Source of the DNA: Drosophila miranda
Taxonomy: Eukaryota > Arthropoda > Insecta > Diptera > Drosophilidae
NCBI RefSeq assembly: GCF_003369915.1
Contig: NC_046677.1
Coordinates: 9,114,001-9,178,000, forward strand
DNA length: 64,000 bases
Reading direction: 5' to 3'
The position numbers and the translations under genes were made by a program. Below are positions 38,021 to 48,188 of this stretch, piece after piece; the first letter of the stretch is position 1; each line of letters starts with the position of its first letter. Below the pieces are notes generated by a model. The model worked only from the letters and a program-made list of their open reading frames with translations. It was not told where the DNA came from and made no database searches.

Positions 38021-40289
38021 TATACCCGATACTCAAAATGAGTATTGGGGTATATTAGATTTGTGGTAAAAGTGAATGTGTGTAACGTCCAGAAGGAATC
38101 GTTTCCGACCCCATAAAGTATATATATTCTTGATCAGCATCAATAGCCGAGTCGATTGAGCCCTGTCTGTCTGTCCGTCTGTCCGTCCGTCCGTCCGTCC
38201 GTCCGTCCCCTTCAGCGCCTAGTGCTCAAAGACTATAAGAGCTAGAGCAACGATGTTTTGGATCCAGACTTCTGTGATATGTCACTGCTACAAAAATATT
38301 TCAAAACTTCGCCCCGCCCACTTCCGCCCCCACAAAGGACGAAAATCTGTGGCATCCACATTTTTAAACATACGATAAAACCAAAAACGCAGAATCGGTG
38401 AGGATGACCATATCTTCTACAGTGCAAAATCTGAACCAGATCGTATAATGATTATAGCCAGAATCAAGAAAACAATTTCATTCTTTCTCGCTCTGTCTCT
38501 CTCTAACACACAGGTTTCATGGTCGGTTTTGTCAATTGCAAAATATGAGTTCAAGGATCTCAGAACCTATAAGAGCCAGAGCAACCAAATTTGGTATCCA
38601 CACTCCTGTGATATCGGACCTTGACCGTTTCGTGTCCAAATTTCGCCACACCCCCTTCCACCCCCGCAAAGGACGAAAATCTGGGGCATCCACAAATCTC
38701 AGAGACTATTAAGGCTAGAGTAACCAAAATTGGTATCCGCACTTCTGTTAGATCTCACTATAAATCGTATATCTCAGAATTTCGCCCCACCCCCTTCCGC
38801 CCCCACAAAAGACGAAAATCTGTTGCATCCACAATATTGCAGATTCGAGAAAACTAAAAACGCAGAATCATAGATAATGACCATATCTATCAGATTGCTG
38901 AATCTGGATCAGATCCAGATTCCTTCCAGATAGCCTTGAGCGCAATTCAGCGATTGATCGCTTTCGAATACAATTCCTCAATCGCCCACAAAGATCTTTG
39001 CTGCATTGGTATCGGTTGGAAAATTGGAAAACCATCCATTAGATGCTCTCAAACTACCTCATTTGGAGCCCAAGTGGTTGATCCACCCATCTACAATCCA
39101 GTAAAACTCTATAATATAATGGCGTTCCCTTTTAATTGAAGAAGATTCAGTTTCCCCTTGATATATTTAGGTCGCTTTTCGTTTTCTGTCGCAGTTTGTC
39201 CACATCTCAGGCGAAATAAAGGCGCCGAAATGCTTTGCGCAGCTCCCGATTGCATGTGGGGCAGCGGGGGCTTTGAATGGTCGCCGTCAACCACGATAGG
39301 CACTGCTCGCAAAGGATATGGCTACATGCTGGGGCCATGGCGCAACCATCGGTGAACTTCTTTCGACACACGCTGCAGAAAGGGTAGGACAGCTTCTCTG
39401 TATTCTCTTCATTGGTCTTCTGACGCTTGGCAGCCGATGGTCCAGCTTGATCGTCGTCTTCAGTATCGGGTTGAGTGGATTTGCCCAGTAGCTGAATCAA
39501 GGGTTGTCCGCCAGTCGATGCCTGTGTGGTTGCCACTCCGCCAGTCGATGCTTCTCTGAATCTCACTACTGTAGTAGTTAGTTTGCGCATTGTTTCGTTC
39601 GATGGGAACGATATCTTGCTTTTCGTATTTCCCATTTTGTAAAACACAAGAAACTTTTACAATTTTTGTAGTATTTACGACACAAGCTTCTCGACCATCG
39701 TGGAGGACGGTGTGTCCAAAGATTTATATCAAAAGATACGCTATGCCCAAGAAAAACTTAGAAAAATGCTGGAGAAGATGTTTGTTTAATTGTTGGATGA
39801 TGTTCACCATCTCCACAACTTACCAGCGGACTATCATTCTAAGTCAAAATGTTAGTTTAAAATGTTAGACTTAAAATATCACCAATTCCCCATTCATCTG
39901 TTCCCACGCCAATTCTTTCCCACAATCGTAGTTTCTGTCCAAATTTGTATTTACTGTTTAACGGTTTTTTTTTGTTTGTTTTTGCATTCCTTTTTAGTTC
40001 CCTGTTTAACGTTTATATCTGTTCAAATATTTTCGTACACGAATATCGAAAGAAATTATTAATAAATAAGCCTGTTCACTGCCAACGGGCCCCAAATATC
40101 CAGACTGACAGAATTTCCAGAGACTCCGCAACGATTGGCCTATCGATATATTGATTGTCATCGCCAAGGCCAATCGAAGGGGAAGCTGAAGCTTCTTGGA
40201 TTGGAAAAATCGCTATTCCCGGGATAAGGACTGTCTCTCCTTCGAATGTACCTCTTGAATCACATTTTTCCTCGAATGACATACATTTG
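38021..40289 (+). mobile_element. Array unit 15 (2269 bp)
   Basis: Has lost about 50 bp near 39858-39868, which shortens the captured segment downstream of the divergent fragment. Its start follows CATTTG rather than CATTTT, as in unit 16. Confidence 0.9.
39207..39635 (-). CDS. RING-finger protein, unit 15 copy (P111Q)
   Basis: Pro111 is Gln, the same position changed to Ser in unit 7. Zinc ligands are intact. Confidence 0.55.
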   Translation of the reverse strand: MGNTKSKISFPSNETMRKLTTTVVRFREASTGGVATTQASTGGQPLIQLLGKSTQPDTEDDDQAGPSAAKRQKTNEENTEKLSYPFCSVCRKKFTDGCAMAPACSHILCEQCLSWLTATIQSPRCPTCNRELRKAFRRLYFA

Positions 40290-41400
40290 TATACCCGATA
40301 CTCAAAATGAGTATTGGGGTATATTAGATTTGTGGTAAAAGTGGATGTGTGTAACGTCCAGAAGGAATCGTTTCCGACCCCATAAAGTATATATATTCTT
40401 GATCAGCATCAATAGCCGAGTCGATTGAGCCCTGTCTGTCTGTCCGTCTGTCCGTCCGTCCGTCCGTCCGTCCGTCCCCTTCAGCGCCTAGTGCTCAAAG
40501 ACTATAAGAGCTAGAGCAACGATGTTTTGGGTCCAGACTTCTGTGATATGTCACTGCTACAAAAATATTTCAAAACTTCGCCCCGCCCACTTCCGCCCCC
40601 ACAAAGGACGAAAATCTGTGGCATCCACATTTTTAAACATACGATAAAACCAAAAACGCAGAATCGGTGAGGATGACCATATCTTCTACAGTGCAAAATC
40701 TGAACCAGATCGTATAATGATTATAGCCAGAATCAAGAAAACAATTTCATTCTTTCTCGCTCTGTCTCTCTCTAACACACAGGTTTCATGGTCGGTTTTG
40801 TCAATTGCAAAATATGAGTTCAAGGATCTCAGAACCTATAAGAGCCAGAGCAACCAAATTTGGTATCCACACTCCTGTGATATCGGACCTTGACCGTTTC
40901 GTGTCCAAATTTCGCCACACCCCCTTCCGCCCCCGCAAAGGACGAAAATCTGGGGCATCCACAAATCTCAGAGACTATTAAGGCTAGAGTAACCAAATTT
41001 GGTATCCGCACTTCTGTTAGATCTCACTATAAATCGTATATCTCAGAATTTCGCCCCACCCCCTACCGCCCCCACAAAAGACGAAAATCTGTTGCATCCA
41101 CAATATTGCAGATTCGAGAAAACTAAAAACGCAGAATCATAGATAATGACCATATCTATCAGATTGCTGAATCTGGACCAGATCAGATCATTTTTATAGC
41201 CAAAAGGAACAAATCAATTTGCACTGGCTACGCAGCACCCGACGTCACGCTCAGACTGATTTTCAGTCTCTCTCGCACGCACTCTTTGTCGTGTGGTTCA
41301 ATATTAGCGGCGTCTGCCGGAGGAGAGCCATACTGACTTAGTATCGGGTATAACTGTAGAGTTGCGGTGTCCGCAGCAACTCACAACGTTCCACCTCGTT
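40290..41400 (+). mobile_element. Terminal complete non-autonomous Helitron (DINE-1 type)
   Basis: This last copy has no RING segment. After the CTGAATCTGGACCAGATC word it continues into about 220 bp absent from the other units, including a CTCTCTCGCACG tract, a second GTATCGGGTATA word that mirrors the 5' end, and the terminal hairpin. Its extent at the right is set by similarity to the inverted copy at 54049-54597, which stops matching after CCTCGTT (41400). It appears to be the intact parental form of the Helitron part. Confidence 0.85.
41359..41382 (+). other. Helitron 3' terminal hairpin
   Basis: GAGTTGC at 41359-41365 pairs with GCAACTC at 41376-41382, with an inner GG/CC extension and a bulged triplet. 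A hairpin shortly before the 3' end is the typical Helitron terminator of rolling-circle transfer. It occurs once in the array, at its right end. Confidence 0.8.
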
Positions 41401-41490
41401 AGAATTCATTTCGTTTTCTTGTAAGCAAGGTTTGCAACGAGACGAATGTTTCCGCCTAGAAATTGGTGTTTTGACAGCCGTCGCTTAACA

Positions 41491-41562
41491 TCCTCGATAG
41501 TATAGTGGTCAGTATCCCCGCCTGTCACGCGGGAGACCGGGGTTCAATTCCCCGACGGGGAG
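41491..41562 (+). tRNA. tRNA-Asp (GTC), variant
   Basis: A 72-nt cloverleaf: acceptor TCCTCGA, anticodon stem CCCGC/GCGGG enclosing GTC at 41524-41526, and T arm CGGGG/CCCCG around TTCAATT. B box GGTTCAATTC and A box TAGTATAGTGG are present. From memory, the usual fly gene has T at position 66 pairing A7; here position 66 is A, giving an A-A mismatch at the base of the acceptor stem. The D loop also has C where T is usual. It encodes no CCA, as expected. It may be functional or a decaying copy. Confidence 0.92.
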
Positions 41563-41575
41563 AGATGTGAAATTC

Positions 41576-41587
41576 TTTTTTTTTTTT
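41576..41587 (+). terminator. RNA polymerase III terminator of the tRNA gene
   Basis: A run of 12 T residues begins 14 bases after the tRNA 3' end, the standard Pol III stop. Confidence 0.85.
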
Positions 41588-41797
41588 ATTTACTGCGACG
41601 GAAAAATTTAGCCACAGCAGTAAATGCAGGCTTTTCCTCGCATTATAATCTAATAATTATATAGTTAAACAAATTATTTAAAAGCACAGAAATAAAATGT
41701 TTTATTTTAAAATGAAATGAGTATGGGTTGGATATGTGTGAATAGAAGATATAGTGATTTGGCAGCTCATGGCTGGGCACAAGGCAGGCTGGAACTA

Positions 41798-43018
41798 CTA
41801 AATAGGATTAGTACATGGTGCCAAATTGAAACGATCCTCTGTAGGATTCAGCTGATCATCGAAGCTATGCAGCGGCAATTGCGACTTGCGCAGCTCCCTT
41901 TCCACGGAGCGAGAGCGCAAATGAGCCCGATTCTTCACACAGCTAAGTGGTGTACGCTTCGGTGTGTTATTTGGTGTGGTCTTCGGTGTACTTGCAACGG
42001 AGGGCGACGACTCTTTGTCCATGTAGATCTTGGTCTTGGTGGCGCGTGCCGGCTTACAGGGAGCCACACGTCGCTTATGGCCCAGACGCACTCGGTCTAG
42101 ATGCTTGTTCGCCGGCTGCTTCTCCGAGCTGTCTGGCATTGGCGGCTCCTCCAGATTCGTGTCCGTTCCGGCGCTGGCAAACGAGGCCATGCTGCTCTCC
42201 GCACTGAGATTGAGAGTGAGGGTTTCCAAGATCTGTTCCAGCATCTCTGTCTCGCGTGCCTCTTCCTCTTCGTCGTCGCAGAAGATGATCGGCGTGCGCT
42301 CGACTCCAATGCTAGGCGAACGTGGATCGTAGTGCCCCTGCACTGTTGCAGGCGTCGCTGGCAGCTCCGCCGTGCAGGGCATGGTCTCTTCTTCATCATA
42401 CGGCAGGGAGACGATTTCCAACGAGCTGTTGTTGTGGTGTGTCGGGGGCGTGCCAAAGCTGTCGCAGGATACATCGCCCGTTTCGGCAGACGGCGATGTT
42501 AGACTCTGATATGGCGATTCGATGATGTTTGCTGCTGGCGTCTCGGCTATTCGTCGGGCCGGAGCGCGTGTATCCACAAAGAGATCTGAAAATGTATCAT
42601 CTAGGTTCAGGGATCGCACTTCATCCAGGATGAGTGGTGTGCGATTCAGCTGTGGCGAACGGGGATCGTTCAGCGAGAATCCCCTCAGCAGACGCTTGCG
42701 CAGCTGCGAAAAGGCATTTTCGGTCGGTGCCGATGGCGGGTCCGCTGCCCGCAAAGTCTGTGCCTGCGGTTCTGACTGTAGGAACTGCAGCGGAATATAG
42801 TTAGTTTTAAGAATCGCTTGATTGAACATGCAATTTTAACTCACATTTAGAGGTGTGCGGCAGCCATTGGGCGAGCGTGGGTCGAGCAATGCGTTGTTTT
42901 CTTTATTTGGCGTTGTCATTTCGACATTTTCGGCTTTGCAACTGGCTAAACGAAGTTTATTCAATGTTGGCGTATCTGGCAAGTATTCGCCCTCAATTTT
43001 TGATGCCTTGGCTCCCAT
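41798..43018 (-). CDS. CDCA3/Tome-1-like cell-cycle protein (two exons)
   Basis: Exons are 43018-42845 and 42784-41798, joined across a 60-bp phase-0 intron (donor GTGAGT at 42844, acceptor CTGCAG ending at 42785, branch-like CTAAC between). An alternative acceptor nine bases on would drop three residues. The product is 386 residues. The first ATG gives MGAKAS, an N-myristoylation-type start like that of vertebrate CDCA3. Residues 39-41 are a KEN box, the APC/C degradation signal. Three DPRSP motifs (46-50, 98-102, 211-215), each followed by an RTP motif, are the CDCA3 signature, and NKHLDRVR near residue 280 also matches. The middle is acidic; the C-terminus is basic with TP/SP sites suited to CDK phosphorylation. 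Vertebrate Tome-1/CDCA3 helps trigger mitotic entry; a similar role is inferred. A minus-strand AATAAA lies at 41706-41701, 92 bp past the stop. Confidence 0.82.
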
Positions 43019-43269
43019 GATCTCTGAATATTTTGTATTTCTTTCGCTCGGCACTCAATTTATCAGTGAAAATAGTTCGCTGCCGCGCATTTGTTTTGAA
43101 ATGGCGTCCCTTGAAGGTTGCCACACATCAATATTACAAAATTACCTAACGCTTTATTAAATTAGATAAGTCGATTATTAAATTGTCAGTATGTTTACGG
43201 TATATCGGTTTATAATGGTATATTCTGTCAATGCTATCAATCTATTAAATTTCATTTTCAACGGTACAG

Positions 43270-43470
43270 AGAAATCCCATAAAAGCAAGTATTTAGAATA
43301 GGCCAGTCAATTAGAAAATGGGTTAGTTCAGCGTGTAAAATTATGTCTGCATGGCTAAATATTCTATCTAGCTAGTAATATTCCACGGAATATCAAAAAC
43401 GAGGAACATGTTTAATAGAACTTGAGTTCGTCAGTATATTTACGGTATATTTTTTTAATGATACGGTGTA
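43270..43470 (-). repeat. Old interspersed repeat, copy A
   Basis: The reverse complement of about 43290-43460 aligns with 62635-62780 over at least 130 bp. Shared blocks include TATACCGTAAATATACTGA, TTCCTCGTTTTT and CCGTGGAATATTACTAGCT. Divergence is high, so the pair is old. A weaker third match may lie at 4870-4990. I do not recognise the family. Confidence 0.6.
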
Positions 43471-43527
43471 TTTTGGTGTATTTCTGAGGGTCGGACGGTA
43501 TATCGGTATATCTTAACGATAAGTCCG

Positions 43528-43538
43528 CGGTCACACTG
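43528..43538 (+). promoter_or_regulatory. Core promoter Motif 1
   Basis: CGGTCACACTG is a full match to Drosophila core-promoter Motif 1, which sits near start sites of TATA-less promoters and is oriented with transcription. On the plus strand it would drive a rightward transcript, for which spitz is the candidate. It is preceded by several GGTATAT words. The CDCA3-like gene begins 510 bp away in the other direction. Confidence 0.55.
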
Positions 43539-43540
43539 AG

Positions 43541-43609
43541 TACAAGGGCCAACAACAACAAAAATTTGTTAAAAAGGCGACAAAGTGCATTACAAGGGCC
43601 AACAACAAC
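43541..43609 (+). repeat. 19-bp direct repeat, 50 bp apart, just downstream of Motif 1
   Basis: TACAAGGGCCAACAACAAC occurs exactly at 43541-43559 and again at 43591-43609. Position suggests it lies in the first bases of a 5' UTR. Confidence 0.8.
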
Positions 43610-46111
43610 GTTAGTGTACCATTTATGTAAAATCAGCTAGCATAAATCATTTTCCCAACAAAAAAGTAGTTGTAAAGATGCGCGTGTGTGCGAAGAAATG
43701 AAATTGCGTGCCAGAGTTTCTGCGTGCGTTCGTGTGTGTGTGTGTGTGTGTAGTGCTGTGTATGCAAAAAGACAAAAATAAGACTAATTTGAAAAAGCCT
43801 TCCATTCCGGAAACTTATTTCGGCCATTTTTACGCAGTTGTTGTACGTGCATAATCTGTGTTGTGTGTGTGCATGTGTGTGGCCTCCGCAAGCCGAAGTA
43901 AATTCTCTCCTGTATGCATGTGGGACGGACTCTTCACGCTGGGGCTGTCTCATTTATACACATTAATATGCTTAAATACAGTTGTGCCCTGCGCCCTTTG
44001 GCCACATTTTTTGTTTATTTGAATGGGGAGACGTTGTCAGGCCGGGCCTAGGTCTAGAACCAGCTCTGTTCCGCATCAATCGAATATACCTGTAGTGCAC
44101 TCAAATGTATTGAAACTATTTCGTATTTTGTCGGAAGTGAAATTGTTTTATTTGTCAATTGTAGCGCAAAAAGTAAACAAATTGTATACACATCGTTGGC
44201 AACGCGCATGTCGTGTAGACTTTCTCTCTTACATGCGCGCGTATGCGTGCAAATCCGTGTGAGTATAAGCTGAAAACAGCAAAATTTCATTCATTGCTCA
44301 TTTCTGAGAAAAAACTACACACGATACGGACGGGACGCCGTCCGTCGCCATCTGCAATACCATCACTGTGTGAGTGCGAGTGTGTATAGTGTATATGCAT
44401 GAGAATATGTATGTATGTACATTGTGCAAGATGTTTATAGGTTCAAAAGACAGCTGCCGTGCCGCCTTTGCCAGCAAGGGTGTGGTAGCCACCTATGTTT
44501 CTACTTTTTTAAATCAGGTGCATAAGTCTCCACACGCATCCCGTAAGCTAAAGATTTCCCTATTAGGTTAGGTCCCGTCCCCCAGGTCCGTGGCCAGTCC
44601 ATCTTTGACTTCCAAACCACATTCCAGAGTTCAACATTCTGTTCTTGCCGTTTGATTGCCGTCATTGGCCGCGTTTTTTTCACACATTCCACGCGCTGCG
44701 CCGTCTTCAAAACACACATACATATATGCGTATATACATACATGCATAGACATCACACACTTGCCTTAGTATACTATTGATTTCAATCAGCTTTGTATAC
44801 GCTCTTCGCTCTCAATCACCATCTTCATCTCTTCTCTTTCTCTTTTTCTCCGGCTTCGTTTGTTGTCTCTCGTGTGCCCATTTATCAATTAAGTACCGCG
44901 TCCGTTTGTCGGCTCATCACCAATTTATATGTATGCATGTACATGGTACATGTCTGAGCATACATACTTCTTTATATGTGTGTGTACATGTGGATGCGCA
45001 TCTGTGTTGGTAAATTCCATTTCCTGTTTATAATGCTGTGGCACACCCCACCCGCTGTCGCCTTTCCTTTCCCTGTTTCGGTCCGTCATCAACCCTCCTT
45101 TGGAAGCCCCCCAATACGCATGGCGTCTCCTTCTTGCGTTGCCACTTCAACAAACAGACTTGTCTGTCTTGTCGGCAGAACGTGTGGCCGCTCAGACGCT
45201 GCACAGTGGGCAACAGAAGATGAAACATAAAGAAAAAATGTACAACTTAATAAGGTCACAAATTCCGTCTACGCATAAGCCCAAGTCTAGCTCTTATCTG
45301 GCCTGCGATCTGCCACGAATTTCAGTTTCCTTGTGATTTCACTTTTTGCAACCACTGTGCCATTGGGCCTCTGACCGCTGTTTAGGAACCAAGTGGAATC
45401 GGAACACCCAAATGCGACGCTCCGCTCTCATTCCCAGCCTGATCCGGCTGTCATTTCTCTTGTTGTTGTTTTCTGTCGGTAGCAGCAGCAGCGCGGCGGT
45501 GTGCTGAGTAGTACAGTACGTGCCACTTCCTTTACATTCAGAAAAATAAAAATCGCTTGCACACACACACACACACACAAGCGTGCATAAAGAGACGGGT
45601 CGGACAGACGCACAGACAGCCCGTTTATGCTGTATTGCTAACCGTGAGCGTGAGCAAGGGAACGGTGTGCTTGGCGTCTGCGCCGAGTGTTGGGTTTTTT
45701 TTTTATGCTGCTCGTTGCTTTTTTTTTTTGTATTGTTCTTGTACAGTTGCAAAGACACTCTCTCACTAGCATACACACACACACCATACACTAACACACA
45801 CGCGGCCACACTCAAAACAGTGAAAACGAGTTTGATGTCTCGGTCGATATGGCAACACTGTCTGTTCCCCTTCTTGAGGCCAGCCAGCCCCCCACCTCAT
45901 CCCTCCATTCACTTGCTTATTAGAAGAAAAATGCCTCTGCGCGTTTGATTCGGTGTTGTTGTTTTTACGTAAGAAGGCCGTCGAACTCAGCATAGAAAAG
46001 AGGTAGTGACAGCGGTAGAGCGTCTGAGCAAGAGATTGAGAGGGAGCGAGAGCGAGAGCATGCAAATGAAACGAATATGAGAACGAACGCACGTTCAAGT
46101 GTATGAGTGGT

Positions 46112-46133
46112 GAGAGAGAGAGAGAGAGAGAGA
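46112..46133. repeat. (GA)n microsatellite
   Basis: Uninterrupted GA dinucleotides in the presumed spitz upstream/intron region. Confidence 0.9.
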
Positions 46134-48155
46134 ACGAGTGAAAAAGAGAGGGAGAGTGTGCACGTGTATGTGTCTAATGATTACCGTTACAATTTGCATG
46201 TTGTCTAGTCAGACGTCTCGCGACCCAGACTAGACGACCCAGCAGCAATTGGAAAATATTCTCAACCTGACCTTTTATCGTCACAGCCTCGTCTCGAATG
46301 GATGTATGTATGTATATATGTATATATGTATGTATGTGTGTTGTATGTACATTCGAGAAGCCGCTACAAAGCTAGAGCATTATTTTATTGATTTTTAATA
46401 GTAGATATACACATACGTAGGGTCTGCCACTTGTGTGTGTGCATATGCGTTTGTATGTTTGCTTGTATGGATTTGCGTGCATTCTGTTGCCACTGGTTCA
46501 ATGTCCTAACCGCACACAACAAGTGCAACAATTGTAACATAAACAACAACGACAGAAGACAAACTGAGAACACACCATACAAAAGGGAGAAACAAGAATA
46601 ACAACAGACTGTATTCCGACTACAAAATACCCGCTACTCGGAACTACTCGATTAAACCAAACCTGAGTTACGGGGGGCTCTTAGAATCTACAATCTACAT
46701 ACATACATATGTATATGTCGGTTAGGTATATTTACTCAATGGGGTCAGAAGTTGCACGTATACAGTATACCTTACGAAGCACAGGGTATACAAAAAGCGA
46801 AGAAGTAGAACTTGTAGGGAAATACAAGTGCAAAAGCGTAGCGTCAAATATGGATACAGAATGAGGGCAGGTCCTAGGGCAATCTATTAACATTTTCATC
46901 ATCATCTTTTTGTACAGTTGATCTTGGGCGGTATGTGGTGTACACATAAATGTAGTATGTATTTATGTTGGGTTGTTCTTCTGTGCAGTGTGTTTTGCTC
47001 TCTCCTTTTCCGCTTCACAGAACCTACAGATATTACCAGATAATGGCTTATTTTACTTTGTCGAGGTATTAAGCTTGAGGATTAGCATATTCTTCTTCTC
47101 CAGGGTAGGGAGCTTGCCGTCAAGATAATACATATCGGATCTGTATCAGTTAATATGTCTTTTTTAGTTCAGTTCCCAACGAATCATTAAAACATTTCAA
47201 TAGCTCTCCAACCAAAGAGACTTAGACCAGACCAGACAACATCCGTAAGCTGTAACCCAGAAAACATTGTGTCAGGTTGGCGTTTTCCTCTTTGGCACTT
47301 CGTTGTTGTATTGTATGTGACGTCAATTGGCTTTGGAATGGTGTCGGCGGCCCACTTACGGGGAAACCGGCCCGGCCCGGCCCGCTGCAACTCAAAGTGA
47401 ACTCCCAGCCCAGCCCCGTCCCGTCTGTTCGACTACCGGAAACGTGTATTTGTAGTGCAGTACATATGTATATGTATACATATGTATGTATATGATTTCA
47501 ATTGCTACAATGTTGTGGGCGTTATTAAGCGCAAAATCAAAATGAGGTATCTCCGGTTCGGCAGTCTGGCAACGCTGGGGGCTTGCGGCCATCCTTTTTC
47601 GTTGGCTTTTTGGCGCGCATCAAACGTATAAATGCATGGGGAAAGGAATGGAGCGGGGGGGTGGGGGAGAGGCGAGAAATTTCCTGAGGAATGTTGTTTA
47701 CGTGCGCGCCTGCGCACGAACCGAATCAACCAGAATTCCGAGTTCCGTGAATTCGGCTGCAACAACACAAGCTCTGGATGGCGGGGGGGAAAGAAGCGAG
47801 TCTGGACTGAAGTCGTCTGCGTTTCTTCATCCTGTTCGTCCCGTTTGGCCGGCTACCTGCCTGGCCGTCGGGTCTCTGTCCCTTGTCTCTGTCCTGCCTT
47901 TGTATCTTACCACCGCCCTGCGTCGCTTCTTGTTTGTGTGCCTTTTTGCCCCACCAAACGAAACTCGGTTCGAGTGGCGTCGGTGCGGCAGCGGCAGCGG
48001 GTTGCGGCGTGTCAATAACATGTTGATCCATCGTGCGAAATCTTGTGGCAACACCAAAACAAAAACAAAACTACCAAACAAGCTCGAAAGCCGCGCGCCG
48101 CATTGTTGTTATTTATGCCGCTTCACCTCGTTTTTCGTCTCGCAGAAGAAGAGTC

Positions 48156-48188
<33 letters not shown>
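48156..48188. repeat. (GA)n microsatellite, interrupted
   Basis: GA run with one AAAG interruption; a likely GAGA-factor site. Confidence 0.85.

Larger units (their letters stand above)
6401..41400 (+). repeat. Head-to-tail Helitron/RING tandem array, 15 units plus terminal Helitron
   Basis: Sixteen starts of the same word (TATACCCGATACTC, with small variants) recur in one orientation every 2263-2334 bp, except one 1685-bp unit and the 1111-bp last copy. Each internal unit has two parts. The first, about 0.87 kb, is a DINE-1-type non-autonomous Helitron with a (GTCC)n block and three internal 140-bp repeats. The second, about 1.41 kb, is absent from the complete Helitron at the right end and carries a minus-strand RING ORF. 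Compared with the last copy and with an inverted copy at 54049-54597, internal units lose the Helitron 3' end just after a GGATCAGATC word. Interior units are almost identical; the left edge unit is the most divergent, as expected from unequal exchange. No Rep-helicase gene is present, so the element is non-autonomous. I did not count identity exactly. Confidence 0.93.

Noticed and set aside
6401-41400. CRISPR array or rRNA/histone repeat as explanation of the regular repeats
   Set aside because: Unit size of 2.3 kb, Helitron ends, no rRNA or histone sequence, and animal context exclude these.
6401-41400. Autonomous Helitron with Rep-helicase
   Set aside because: No Rep or helicase reading frame in any unit or in the complete terminal copy.
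42097-42502. Long plus- and minus-strand frames overlapping the CDCA3-like exon
   Set aside because: Shadows of the GC-rich coding exon; only the frame with DPRSP motifs and a consistent splice join is credible.
44030-44262. 79-codon plus-strand frame upstream of spitz
   Set aside because: No domain, non-coding-like composition, no splice context.
46610-46795. Possible further Helitron remnant (AATACCCGCTACTCGG near 46616 and GGGTATAC near 46784)
   Set aside because: Only two short words resemble the family ends; no internal sequence matches.
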